From Mesorhizobium sp. (GTDB lineage: Bacteria > Pseudomonadota > Alphaproteobacteria > Rhizobiales > Rhizobiaceae), in the NCBI RefSeq assembly GCF_016793485.1, contig NZ_JAEULZ010000051.1:1-64000 (forward strand): a DNA stretch of 64,000 nucleotides, read 5' to 3'. Made by a program: the position numbers and the translations under genes. This document shows positions 52,416 to 61,219 of the stretch, piece after piece. The stretch's first letter is position 1, and every line of letters begins with the position of its first letter. Below the pieces are notes generated by a model that searched no databases, was not told where the DNA came from, and was given only the letters and a program-made list of their open reading frames with translations.

Positions 52416-52991
52416 ATGAACACCGCATTTCCCCACCTTGTTCCGCGCCGGGCCGTACCTGAACTTAGGGTGCCGGTTGTCGGAGGACGCACCTACGACA
52501 TTCGGAACGAGACGCCGACAGCATTCTCCCTGGTCGTCTTCTACCGCGGGCTGCATTGTCCGGTCTGCAAAACCCAACTCAAGGACCTCGACGCAAAGAT
52601 CGGCGAGTTCGATCGGCGGGGCGTGTCTGTTGTTGCGATCTCGACAGACGTCGAGGAGCGCGCGGTCATGACGAACCTCGAATGGCAATTGCCACAGCTT
52701 CGCATAGGTTACGGCCTGTCACTGCCGGCAGCGCGCGAATGGGGCCTCTACATCTCTCGCGGCCGTGGAAAGACCTCGCTTGGAATCGAGGAGCCGGTGC
52801 TATTTTCAGAACCCGCACTTTATCTGGTGCGCCCTGACGGCACCCTTTTCTTTGGCAGCGTCCAGACCATGCCGTTTGCGCGCCCTCATTTTTCCGACAT
52901 CCTCGGGGCGATCGACTACGTCCTGAAGACGAATTATCCGGCGCGCGGCGAGGTCGACGGAGTAACCTTTGAGTCTGCCGCCGCGAAATAG
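52416..52991 (+). CDS. AhpC/TSA-family peroxiredoxin-like protein
   Basis: 191 residues, no signal peptide. Thioredoxin fold with the redox site FYRGLHCPVCKTQLKDLD (CxxC), then VVAISTDVEERA and PALYLVRPDGTLFFGSVQTM. The CPVC pair is of the kind found in peroxiredoxin-like proteins that pair with oxidoreductases. It stands 61 bp before the VTT-FAD fusion gene in the same direction, so it may share a redox path with it. Confidence 0.88.
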   Translation: MNTAFPHLVPRRAVPELRVPVVGGRTYDIRNETPTAFSLVVFYRGLHCPVCKTQLKDLDAKIGEFDRRGVSVVAISTDVEERAVMTNLEWQLPQLRIGYGLSLPAAREWGLYISRGRGKTSLGIEEPVLFSEPALYLVRPDGTLFFGSVQTMPFARPHFSDILGAIDYVLKTNYPARGEVDGVTFESAAAK

Positions 52992-53052
52992 AACAAGAAC
53001 GTAACGTCCGGCGCCGTGAGTGGCGTCCCGTGTAAAGGAAGCCGCTCGAGTC

Positions 53053-55200
53053 ATGCATGGAACTAGGGTTGCTCGCCGCCGGACGAAGACCGTTGGCGTC
53101 CTTCTTCTTCTGGCCGCAATCCTTGTCCTGGCATTGCTTGCAAGGGGGTATCTCGACCCCCATGGGGTTGCGGCCAGGGTTACATCCGCAAGAGACTGGA
53201 TCGCACTGAACCCGGGCAGCGCGGCGTTTCTGTTCGCGATCACCTACATTGTAGTGACAGGCCTGTCGCTGCCGGGCGCAACAGCTCTTTCGCTCCTTGG
53301 CGGCAGCCTTTTCGGCCTCTGGCTGGGAACACTGCTGGTATCCTTTGCGAGCACGATCGGCGCGACAATCTCCATGGTCGTCGCACGCTTCTTTCTACGC
53401 GGTTCGGTGGAGCGCCGCTTTCCCGATGCCGTCGCCAAGGTTGATCGCGGTGTTGCGCTGGATGGCACGCGCTATCTGTTCGCGTTGCGCCTCGTGCCAG
53501 TGTTCCCCTTCTTTCTCGTCAATGTCGCGATGGGCCTGACTCGCATGCCCGTCGTCACCTTCGCGTGGGTGAGCCTGCTTGGCGCGCTCCCCGCGACGAT
53601 CCTTTATGTGAACGCAGGCGAGCAACTCGGCTCGATCGAGAATGCCGGCGACATATTGAGCCCACGGATCGTTCTCGCTTTCGCCGCGTTGGCTGCGCTG
53701 CCGTTCGCCGCCAAAGCCGCGGGTGCCTGGTGGGGCAATCGAAACGCGTTGCGAAAATGGAGACGGCCCCGCCGCTTCGACTACAACCTGATTGTGATCG
53801 GCGCGGGCTCTGCCGGGCTCGTGACCGCCTATATCGCGGCGGCCGCCCGCGCTCGTGTCGCACTTATCGAACAAGGAAAGATGGGTGGCGATTGTCTGAA
53901 CACCGGCTGCATCCCGTCAAAGACCCTGATTCGGTCCGCGAAGCTCGCCAAAGAGGGCAATCATCCCGAGAGGTTCGGACTCAGCGGACGGCTGGACCCT
54001 GATTTTCCGGCGATCATGCGCCGGATCGAGAGGACGATAGCGCGCGTTGCACCACATGACTCGGTCGAGCGCTACAGCAGGCTTGGCGTCGATGTGGTCA
54101 AAGGACGGGCCAAGCTCATCGATCCCTGGACTATCGATGTTGATGGCAGGCGCCTGACCGGACGACGAATCGTGCTCGCAACCGGTGCCGAACCAGCTGT
54201 CCCGCCGATTCCAGGGCTCGCTGACGTCGAGCCTCTGACCTCCGAAACTCTCTGGAGCCTGACCGAGATGCCGGAACGGCTGCTCGTCCTGGGCGGCGGG
54301 GCGATCGGGTGTGAGCTCGCGCAAAGCTTTGCCCGCCTCGGATGCCGTACGACGCTGGTGGAAGCTCAGCCCCGGCTTCTGGCGCGCGAGGACGAGGAGA
54401 TTAGCGACGCGATGCTCGCCAACCTCGAGGCCGACAGCGTGACCGTCATCACCGGCGCCAGCGTCCGTTCATTCGAACCGGGCGCCCAAACCCGATTTGC
54501 CGTGCTTTCCGACGACCAACGTTTGCCCTTCGATCGTGTCCTCGTCGCGATCGGTCGCCGTCCGCGCACACGGGGGTTTGGGCTAGAGGAACTTGGCCTT
54601 CTGGATGACGGTCACCTGATCGTCGACGAGCGTCTGCGGACACGGCTCCCGACCGTCTATGCCGCTGGCGACGTCATTGGACGTCTGCAGTTCACGCACG
54701 CGGCCGGCCACTATGCCTGGTTCGCAGCGATGAACGCGCTCTTCGGTAGCTTCAAGACCTGGAGGTTGCAGACAAAGGCATTCCCAACGGTGATCTACAC
54801 CGATCCCGAGATCGCACGCGTCGGACTGAGCGAAGCAGAGGCGCGCGAGCGCTCTATCGCATATGAGGTTACACGGTACGAACTCGCTGAACTCGACCGC
54901 GCAATTGCCGACGGTGCGAATGACGGCTTCGTCAAGGTACTGACGGTTCCGGGCCGTGACCGGATCCTCGGCGCTACAATCGTCGGAGCCCGAGCCGGCG
55001 ACATGCTCGGCGAATTCACGCTGGCGATGCAGCATGGCCTCGGGCTCAACGCGATCCTTCGGACCGTGCACCCTTATCCCGGCTGGACGGAGGCAGCAAA
55101 GGCCTTGGCCGGAGAATGGCGACGGTCTCATATGCCTGGTTGGGCGCTCAATCTGTCGGCCCGGGTCCTCCAATGGCAAAGGGGTGACACGAATGTTTGA
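53053..55200 (+). CDS. Fusion of a VTT (TVP38/TMEM64) membrane domain and a MerA-like FAD disulfide oxidoreductase
   Basis: 715 residues from the ATG at 53053 (a GTG at 53020 adds 11). Residues 1-235 form a TVP38/TMEM64 (DedA-like, VTT) domain with GLSLPGATALSLLGGSLFGL, then FALRLVPVFPFFLVNVAMGL. Residues 240-715 are a pyridine nucleotide-disulfide oxidoreductase: NLIVIGAGSAGLVTAY, redox pair GGDCLNTGCIPSK (C281, C286), LVLGGGAIGCELAQSF, PTVYAAGDVIGR, dimerisation domain with KAFPTVIYTDPEIARVGLSE. There is no C-terminal Cys pair, so it is not a mercuric reductase. It probably reduces a disulfide or quinone-like substrate at the membrane; substrate unknown. Confidence 0.92.
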   Translation: MHGTRVARRRTKTVGVLLLLAAILVLALLARGYLDPHGVAARVTSARDWIALNPGSAAFLFAITYIVVTGLSLPGATALSLLGGSLFGLWLGTLLVSFASTIGATISMVVARFFLRGSVERRFPDAVAKVDRGVALDGTRYLFALRLVPVFPFFLVNVAMGLTRMPVVTFAWVSLLGALPATILYVNAGEQLGSIENAGDILSPRIVLAFAALAALPFAAKAAGAWWGNRNALRKWRRPRRFDYNLIVIGAGSAGLVTAYIAAAARARVALIEQGKMGGDCLNTGCIPSKTLIRSAKLAKEGNHPERFGLSGRLDPDFPAIMRRIERTIARVAPHDSVERYSRLGVDVVKGRAKLIDPWTIDVDGRRLTGRRIVLATGAEPAVPPIPGLADVEPLTSETLWSLTEMPERLLVLGGGAIGCELAQSFARLGCRTTLVEAQPRLLAREDEEISDAMLANLEADSVTVITGASVRSFEPGAQTRFAVLSDDQRLPFDRVLVAIGRRPRTRGFGLEELGLLDDGHLIVDERLRTRLPTVYAAGDVIGRLQFTHAAGHYAWFAAMNALFGSFKTWRLQTKAFPTVIYTDPEIARVGLSEAEARERSIAYEVTRYELAELDRAIADGANDGFVKVLTVPGRDRILGATIVGARAGDMLGEFTLAMQHGLGLNAILRTVHPYPGWTEAAKALAGEWRRSHMPGWALNLSARVLQWQRGDTNV

Positions 55201-55891
55201 CCGTCACCTTCTGCCACTGCAGAAGCGCCTGCTGGAGCCGCCGGCGGCCCGTCTCGCGCAAGCCGGAATCTCTGCCGACACCGTCACCATTCTGGGGTTT
55301 GTCGTCGGGCTGGCGGTTGTTCCATTGCTGGCATACGGCCAATACACCGCAGCGTTGGCCGTCATCCTCGCCAACCGAGCACTCGACGGCCTTGACGGAG
55401 CGCTTGCACGGCGCACGCGGCCCACGGATCGCGGCGCATTCCTCGACATCGCGCTTGACTTCGTCTTCTACGCACTTGTGCCGTTCGGCTTTGCACTCGC
55501 CGATCCGGCTACGAACGCTCTACCCGCTGCGACGCTGCTGCTCGCCTTTGTCGGGACCGGCAGCAGCTTTCTCGCCTTTGCCGCGGTAGCTGCACGGCGG
55601 GGCATGTCGTCCGCGGCCTATCCGGGGAAGGGCTTCCACTACCTTGGTGGCTTGACCGAGGGAGCCGAAACGATCGCCGTCTTCATGGCGATGTGCCTCT
55701 GGCCGAGTGCGTTTGAAATCATCGCATACGCTTTCGCCGCGCTGTGCGGCCTGACGACTCTTACCCGCTGGTGGTGGGGCTGGCGAGCCTTCGCTGCCGA
55801 TACCCCACGTGGCACGGGCGATCGGCCGACCTCGTCAACTGCAAGCAAGACCCGAAAGGGGAAAGCAACCGGAGTGGAACTCGCATCATGA
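55193..55891 (+). CDS. CDP-alcohol phosphatidyltransferase-family protein (YnjF-like)
   Basis: 232 residues; the ATG overlaps the fusion gene stop by 8 bases. The family motif is complete: ALDGLDGALARRTRPTDRGA then FLDIALD, i.e. DGxxAR-x8-Gxxx-Dxxx-D. Six membrane helices. Such enzymes move a phospho-alcohol from CDP-diacylglycerol. In E. coli YnjF, of unknown substrate, lies beside ynjBCD, as here. The last 35 residues are a basic, disordered tail. Confidence 0.92.
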   Translation: MFDRHLLPLQKRLLEPPAARLAQAGISADTVTILGFVVGLAVVPLLAYGQYTAALAVILANRALDGLDGALARRTRPTDRGAFLDIALDFVFYALVPFGFALADPATNALPAATLLLAFVGTGSSFLAFAAVAARRGMSSAAYPGKGFHYLGGLTEGAETIAVFMAMCLWPSAFEIIAYAFAALCGLTTLTRWWWGWRAFAADTPRGTGDRPTSSTASKTRKGKATGVELAS

Positions 55892-57105
55892 GATACAAAA
55901 TTAGAAGCTCCTTCCTCGGCCTTTTGGCGACCGGACTGGCCATCATCGTTGGTCATGTTCCCGCCTACGCCTCCAACACGTGGGACGAGATCGTTTCAAG
56001 AGCACGCGGCCAGACCGTTTACTGGAACGCGTGGGGCGGCGACGAGAGAACCAACGCTTTCATCGACTGGGTCGGACAGCAGGTGCGAGCCCGGCACGGG
56101 ATCACGATCAGGCACGTCAAACTCGCGGACACCGCCGAAGCCGTCTCGCGCGTCATTGCTGAAAAGACGGCCGGCCGCGATGATGACGGTTCTGTCGACC
56201 TGATCTGGATCAATGGGCCGAATTTCCTGTCGATGAAAGAAAACGGCCTTCTCTACGGTCCGTTCACCCAGCTGCTGCCCAACTATCGTTACGTCGATGT
56301 ATTGGGCAAACCCTCGAACGTCACGGACTTCACGATCCCGGTGGATGGCATGGAGTCGCCGTGGCGTCTGGCCCAGTTCGTGTTCAACTACAACTCCGCT
56401 CGCGTGAAGGATGCACCACGCACGATCAAGGAATTCGTGCCTTGGGCCAAGGCACATCCTGGCCGTTTCACGCATCCTGATGTGCGCGATTTCATGGGAG
56501 CCACCTTTCTCAAGCAGGCGCTCATAGAGTTGGCGCCTGATCGGAAAAGGCTCCAGCAGCCGGTTAGCGACGAGGTTTTCGCTGAGGTGACGGCACCGCT
56601 CTGGTCCTGGTACGATCAGTTGAAGCCCGCGCTTTGGCGCGCAGGCGAGCAGTTTCCGGCGAACGGCCCGGCCGCCAAGCAGCTCCTCAACGACGGCGAG
56701 ATTGATCTCTCCATGTCGTTTGACCCTGCCGAAGCGGCAGCCTCGATCGAATCGGGCCTGCTGCCCGACACCGTGCGAACCTACACTCTTTCCGGGGGGA
56801 CGATCGGCAATACGAGCTTCGTCACCATCCCCTACAACTCGCCGCACAAGGAGGCGGCCATGGTCGTGGCCGACTTCTTGCTAGACCCGGCAACCCAGGC
56901 CCATGCACAGGACATCCGTGTGCTTGGCAGCTTCACTGTTCTGGCCGTGGAAAGCCTGGCTGCCGATCAGCGTCGGCTCTTCGCCGATCTGCCGGCGAAC
57001 CCGGCGCTCCCTACCAACGCGGACTTGGGACCAGTGCTTCTCGAGCCACACCCGTCCTGGATGACAAGGATCACCAACGAATGGAAGCAGCGTTACGGCG
57101 GATAG
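55888..57105 (+). CDS. ABC transporter substrate-binding protein (YnjB-like)
   Basis: 405 residues from the ATG at 55888, overlapping the previous stop. Signal peptide to about residue 28 (VPAYAS). The mature part, TVYWNAWGGDERTNAFIDWV onward with DLIWINGPNFLSMKENGLLYG, is the YnjB pattern of the family 1-like binding proteins. The ligand is unknown. The next gene begins 25 bases before its stop. Confidence 0.92.
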   Translation: MRYKIRSSFLGLLATGLAIIVGHVPAYASNTWDEIVSRARGQTVYWNAWGGDERTNAFIDWVGQQVRARHGITIRHVKLADTAEAVSRVIAEKTAGRDDDGSVDLIWINGPNFLSMKENGLLYGPFTQLLPNYRYVDVLGKPSNVTDFTIPVDGMESPWRLAQFVFNYNSARVKDAPRTIKEFVPWAKAHPGRFTHPDVRDFMGATFLKQALIELAPDRKRLQQPVSDEVFAEVTAPLWSWYDQLKPALWRAGEQFPANGPAAKQLLNDGEIDLSMSFDPAEAAASIESGLLPDTVRTYTLSGGTIGNTSFVTIPYNSPHKEAAMVVADFLLDPATQAHAQDIRVLGSFTVLAVESLAADQRRLFADLPANPALPTNADLGPVLLEPHPSWMTRITNEWKQRYGG

Positions 57106-58832
57106 GGTTTCGGCCACGCGGCCTTGCCCCGCGCCTGCCGAGGCTACGTTTGTTGCATGTGGTCGGCGCAGTCGCTCTTGGAGTGCTCGGTGCTCCGATC
57201 GCGGCTGGCCTTGTCTTCACGGTCCTGCCCTCGTTCGGCTATCTGCCATCGATCGGCGGCGACACGTTGAGTCTGCAGCCATGGCGGGAACTTTTCGGTA
57301 CGCCGGGTTTAGCCACGAGCTTATGGCTCACATTGTCGACGGGCCTTGCCGCGACCGTTTTGGCATTGGTTTTGTCGTTCAGCTTCTGCGCGGTGGTCCA
57401 CAATCGCATGCGCAACCGCGGTGCCGATGGCCTGCTGGCCCCGCTGCTTGCCGCACCCCACGCCGCAATCGCGATTGGACTCGCTTTCATGATAGCGCCG
57501 AGCGGCTGGCTGTTCCGGATCACCAGCCCGTGGCTGACGGGATATGAAGTGCCGCCTGATCTCGCCACCGTTCAGGATCAATGGGGAGTGGCCATCGTTA
57601 TTGGCCTGCTGATCAAGGAACTGCCTTTCCTGCTGATCGTCATCCTCGCGGCTTTGAACCAGATTCCCGTGGATCAGCAGATGCGGGCGGGACGTGCGCT
57701 TGGCTACGGGCAAGGTATCGTCTGGATCAAGATCATTGCACCCCAGGTCTACGCACAGATACGGCTGCCCGTTTATGTCGTCCTGGTCTTTTCGCTCTCC
57801 GTCGTCGACATGGCATTGATCCTCGCGCCGACCAACCCCCCGCCGCTATCTGTCGTCGCCCTGAAATGGTTCATGTCTTCAGATGTCGCACGATTGATGC
57901 CCGCTGCGGCGGCAGCCACGCTTCAGTTGCTGGTGGCCGCCGCTGCGGTCGGTTGTTGGCGCCTCGGCGAACGGGGCATCGCATGGGGTGGCCGCTGGTG
58001 GACGATGAGGGGCGGCCGTGGCGTGACGGGCGAGCCGGGTCTGAAACTTGCCGCGGCCTTCACGATGAGCGTCCTCATGCTTGGGTTTGGTTCTCTTGCT
58101 GCTCTCGCTACCTGGTCCGTGGCGTGGCGGTGGCCATTTCCCGATGCCCTACCGTCGACGTGGAGCCTCCAGATCTGGAGCCGTCAGATCCACGCTCTCG
58201 CCTGGCCGTTCGGAAACACATTAGCGTTGGCAACCGTCACGACCGTGATCGCGGTTCTGCTCGCGATCGTCTGGCTTGAAGCAGAAGATCGTGGGGGTGT
58301 GAAGCGAAGGACCGCGGTGTTCCATCCAGTCTACGTTCCTCTGCTGCTTCCGCAGATCGCCTTCATGTTCGGAGCCCAGGTGCTCGTCGCGAAGATGCGT
58401 ATCGATGGTACTTTCCTGGCGGTGACCTGGGCGCACCTTCTGTTCGTGTTCCCCTATGTGCTGCTAGCGCTCGCGGACCCATGGAAAGCCCTCGATCCGC
58501 GCTACGCGCGGTCCGCGTCGGCACTCGGCGTTTCGCCGAGCGCCACGTTGATACGAGTCAAACTACCCATACTGCTCAGGCCCATCCTGGTCGCGTCGGC
58601 GATCGGCTTCGCGGTGAGCGTCGCCCAATACCTGCCAACGCTCTTCGTCGGCGGCGGACGCGTCGCCACGCTCACGACGGAAGCCGTGGCGATGGCAAGC
58701 GGGGGAGATCGCCGCGTCGTCGGCGTTCTGGCCTTCCTGCAGATCCTTCTGCCCCTGACCGTCTACCTGGCGGCGCTGCTCATCCCGCGTATCGTGTTCG
58801 CCAATCGGAAAGGACTTGCGGGGCGCGCATGA
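57081..58832 (+). CDS. ABC transporter permease, double-length (YnjC-like)
   Basis: 583 residues with about 12 membrane helices in two homologous halves. The EAA-type cytoplasmic loops are visible in each: QQMRAGRALGYGQGIVWIKI (first half) and RYARSASALGVSPSATLIRV (second half), so one chain makes the whole channel, as in YnjC and in FbpB-type permeases. Start overlaps the binding protein gene; stop overlaps the ATPase gene start. Confidence 0.93.
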   Translation: MEAALRRIGFRPRGLAPRLPRLRLLHVVGAVALGVLGAPIAAGLVFTVLPSFGYLPSIGGDTLSLQPWRELFGTPGLATSLWLTLSTGLAATVLALVLSFSFCAVVHNRMRNRGADGLLAPLLAAPHAAIAIGLAFMIAPSGWLFRITSPWLTGYEVPPDLATVQDQWGVAIVIGLLIKELPFLLIVILAALNQIPVDQQMRAGRALGYGQGIVWIKIIAPQVYAQIRLPVYVVLVFSLSVVDMALILAPTNPPPLSVVALKWFMSSDVARLMPAAAAATLQLLVAAAAVGCWRLGERGIAWGGRWWTMRGGRGVTGEPGLKLAAAFTMSVLMLGFGSLAALATWSVAWRWPFPDALPSTWSLQIWSRQIHALAWPFGNTLALATVTTVIAVLLAIVWLEAEDRGGVKRRTAVFHPVYVPLLLPQIAFMFGAQVLVAKMRIDGTFLAVTWAHLLFVFPYVLLALADPWKALDPRYARSASALGVSPSATLIRVKLPILLRPILVASAIGFAVSVAQYLPTLFVGGGRVATLTTEAVAMASGGDRRVVGVLAFLQILLPLTVYLAALLIPRIVFANRKGLAGRA

Positions 58833-59500
58833 CGAATGCATTGATCATTCGCTCGGCGACGATTTCCATAGCTGGCAGGTCACTCGTCTCGAACCTGAGC
58901 CTCACCGTCGAACCCGGAACCGTCACGACGATCATGGGGCCGAGCGGATCGGGAAAATCCACCCTGATCGCCTTCATCGGCGGCCATCTGGACCGCTCCT
59001 TCCGCGCGACCGGTCGGGTTTTAGTCGGCAACCGCGACGTGACGGAACTGCCTCCCGAGCGGCGGGATATCGGCATGCTTTTCCAGGACGACCTCCTCTT
59101 CCCGCATCTTTCTGTCGGCGCGAATCTCTCTTTCGGCCTTTCAGCTTCCATCGAGAGTCGCCAGGCGAGGCGGGCGCTTGTTGTGAAGGCACTGGAGGAA
59201 GCCGATCTCGCTGGCTTCGAAGACAGGGATCCTGCAACACTCTCTGGCGGTCAGCGTGCCCGCATTGCCCTGATGAGGACGCTTCTGGCGGCGCCGAAAG
59301 CCTTGCTTCTCGACGAACCGTTCTCCAAGCTCGATTCGGAATTGCGGCGCGATTTCCGCCGCTTTGTGTTTGACCGGGCGACCGCTGGTCGGCTGCCCGT
59401 GCTGCTGGTCACCCATGATCCGGACGACGCCGCGGCAGCCAATGGCGAGATACTAATTCTGGGACATTCCGCTGAAACCCCTGCCATCACGCCAGTCTGA
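58829..59500 (+). CDS. ABC transporter ATP-binding protein (YnjD-like)
   Basis: 223 residues from the ATG at 58829. Walker A GPSGSGKST (about 38-46), Q-loop in GMLFQDDLLFPHLSV, signature LSGGQRARIALMRTLL, Walker B ALLLDEPFSKLD, H-loop LLVTHDPDD. Completes the YnjBCD-type importer, the last gene of the six-gene rightward run. Confidence 0.95.
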   Translation: MTNALIIRSATISIAGRSLVSNLSLTVEPGTVTTIMGPSGSGKSTLIAFIGGHLDRSFRATGRVLVGNRDVTELPPERRDIGMLFQDDLLFPHLSVGANLSFGLSASIESRQARRALVVKALEEADLAGFEDRDPATLSGGQRARIALMRTLLAAPKALLLDEPFSKLDSELRRDFRRFVFDRATAGRLPVLLVTHDPDDAAAANGEILILGHSAETPAITPV

Positions 59501-59535
59501 TGGCTGGCACCATCAATCTTGCGCCGGACTTTGAG

Positions 59536-60537
59536 CTATTGGCGGACCGGTCCCTCTTCCGTGTGGAGAACCCCGTCGGGCTCGAAGGCAAAGAATGCGA
59601 ACGCGAACGTTACGGTGTGCGGCACGTCTTCACCGTCGCGCTGCACCACGACATTGCCGACGTCGGCGCCGTGCGTGATGTCCGCCGTATCCAGCGCGGA
59701 AACCTGCCCCGGCCGCCAGGCGATGCTGAGATCCCCTGCCCTGACCGTGCGCTCGGCGCGTATAAGCGGAAGGGCCCAGGCTTCCTTGCCCACCACCACG
59801 ACGCGCATCATTGCAGGGACATTTTCCGGCAGGTCGCCGGTGAACAGGAACGGCCGCGGCGCCTGGTCGTAACCGACATACGGGTTGCTTCCATAGGCGC
59901 GAGAATGAGGATCGTTGGGGACCAGAATGCGGCCCTTCGGTGCGCGCTCGCGGAAGCTCTCCCATGATTCGAGGCGCGAAGGCAGCATTCTGAGCGTACG
60001 ACCCGCCAGTTCGCCGACGATCGCTTGGCCGCCGAACTGCTGCCACCAGCTTTCGGTCTGACGGTCGTACATGACGAGGTCCGAGTGGCGCAGCTTGCCT
60101 GTCGTGCCGAAATCGAGCGTCCGGTCGTCAAGGCGCCGGTCGAAGACGATGCCGGTGTTGCAGAGAGGACAGTAGGTCACGGTGACCGGAGTGCCGGCCA
60201 CCACGTCGTTGACGATCTCGTGCCACATCATCACGCGCAACGGATAGGCCCGCGCTTCCCCTGCAATAACGAGCGAAAGGACGGGTTCCTGCGGCGCGAG
60301 TTCGGTCGCCTCCGCGACCGGGATGAAGCTTGGATCGTCGATAGACGGAATGCCGTCCTTCGGCGGTCCCCCCGAGATGATTTCCGAAAGGTCGACCGTC
60401 GTCCTGGAGAAATCGGTTTGCGGCCATTCATGCTTCCATTGCTGTGCGATTTCGCTCTCAGCACGGGCGGTCGGCGCCAGAAGCAACGCTGCCAGCAAAA
60501 CAGTACATAGGTTCCGTCGTGGGTTCATTGTGCTCAC
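59536..60537 (-). CDS. DUF3179 exported protein
   Basis: 333 residues, signal peptide to about 27 (APTARA). DUF3179 hallmarks: SIDDPSFIPVAEA, ARAYPLRVMMWHEIVNDVVA, VTYCPLCNTGIVFDRRLDDR (CxxC), LVMYDRQTESWWQQFGGQAI, RAYGSNPYVGYD. Function unknown; the CPLC pair and the His suggest metal or redox chemistry in the periplasm. It converges on the ABC operon and has its own ECF-type promoter. Confidence 0.9.
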   Translation of the reverse strand: MSTMNPRRNLCTVLLAALLLAPTARAESEIAQQWKHEWPQTDFSRTTVDLSEIISGGPPKDGIPSIDDPSFIPVAEATELAPQEPVLSLVIAGEARAYPLRVMMWHEIVNDVVAGTPVTVTYCPLCNTGIVFDRRLDDRTLDFGTTGKLRHSDLVMYDRQTESWWQQFGGQAIVGELAGRTLRMLPSRLESWESFRERAPKGRILVPNDPHSRAYGSNPYVGYDQAPRPFLFTGDLPENVPAMMRVVVVGKEAWALPLIRAERTVRAGDLSIAWRPGQVSALDTADITHGADVGNVVVQRDGEDVPHTVTFAFAFFAFEPDGVLHTEEGPVRQ

Positions 60538-60581
60538 TCCGCTTCGCCGCGCCGGAAATCGCGCGCTCGTCCTTTTAAGAG

Positions 60582-60608
60582 GTTCGCGGGGGCGCCTGAT
60601 TTTGTTAC
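60582..60608 (-). promoter_or_regulatory. ECF-type promoter of the DUF3179 gene
   Basis: Minus strand: GTAACA (60603-60608), 16 bp, CGAAC (60582-60586), 45 bases before the start at 60537. Confidence 0.55.
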
Positions 60609-60904
60609 GGAGCAGGGCTACGAGCCAAACACGGAAGCGCGGTACCGCGCTCGGCGGCTACTAAGCCTTGGAGCCAATGAGCTACAAATACGGCCTGAAT
60701 CGTGTCCTTGAAACTCAGGCCGGAACAGGTCAGGCAAGCGGCCCCAGCCGTTTGAACTTCCGCGCGGAAAATGCTTAGCTGGACCGTGCATTGAGCCGGG
60801 AACCGCAAGACCCTCTTCAACGGCGGCGGATGCGGGCGTTCTGTCGCGATTTTAAGCCGTTGTGTCGACTGTTGCGACTAGCCTTCCCTTTCGGCCGACC
60901 ACTC
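60609..60904. other. Intergenic, about 300 bp, nothing recognised
   Basis: No frame on either strand has recognisable content or a good start. It marks the right border of the cargo together with the small gene that follows. Confidence 0.4.
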
Positions 60905-61057
60905 TTACTCGATCTCGCGATGCTCTGGGTCTTCGGTGATCTCCGACACGATACAGTGCGCCATCGCAACCGCTTGGGCGTCGTCATCGAGCGGTTCTCC
61001 TGTTCGATCCGAGTACTCGTCGTCGTGGCTATAGATGTGAAAGTAGTAGCGGGGCAT
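60905..61057 (-). CDS. Small DUF6894-like protein, possibly shortened
   Basis: 50 residues from the ATG at 61057, which follows GGAGGAGGA directly. MPRYYFHIYSHDDEYSDRTG is the usual opening of DUF6894-type proteins (MPRYYFHxxD...D..G). These are usually 70-90 residues, so the C-terminal part may be lost. Function unknown. Confidence 0.6.
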   Translation of the reverse strand: MPRYYFHIYSHDDEYSDRTGEPLDDDAQAVAMAHCIVSEITEDPEHREIE

Positions 61058-61219
61058 TCCTCCTCCTCCGGGCCAAGCCGCCTCAATCAACGGCCGGATC
61101 AACCTTGAGTAGCACGTGATCATCCCACGACGATCTGTTCCGGCAATTCGCTCCACCGAAGAACCCGAGCGTTCCGTCGGCGTAGGTCTCAATGACCGTG
61201 CCGGACACGGTCACGGCAA

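Noticed and set aside
53053-55200. Calling the VTT-FAD fusion a mercuric reductase
   Set aside because: It has the GGDCLNTGC redox pair shared by the whole family, but no C-terminal Cys pair and no HMA domain, and it is far from the mer operon.
61083-61214. 43-codon frame on the minus strand between trbI and the DUF6894-like gene
   Set aside because: Reads like protein for a short stretch but has only a weak GTG start and no recognised family. DUF2274, the usual neighbour of trbI, does not match.
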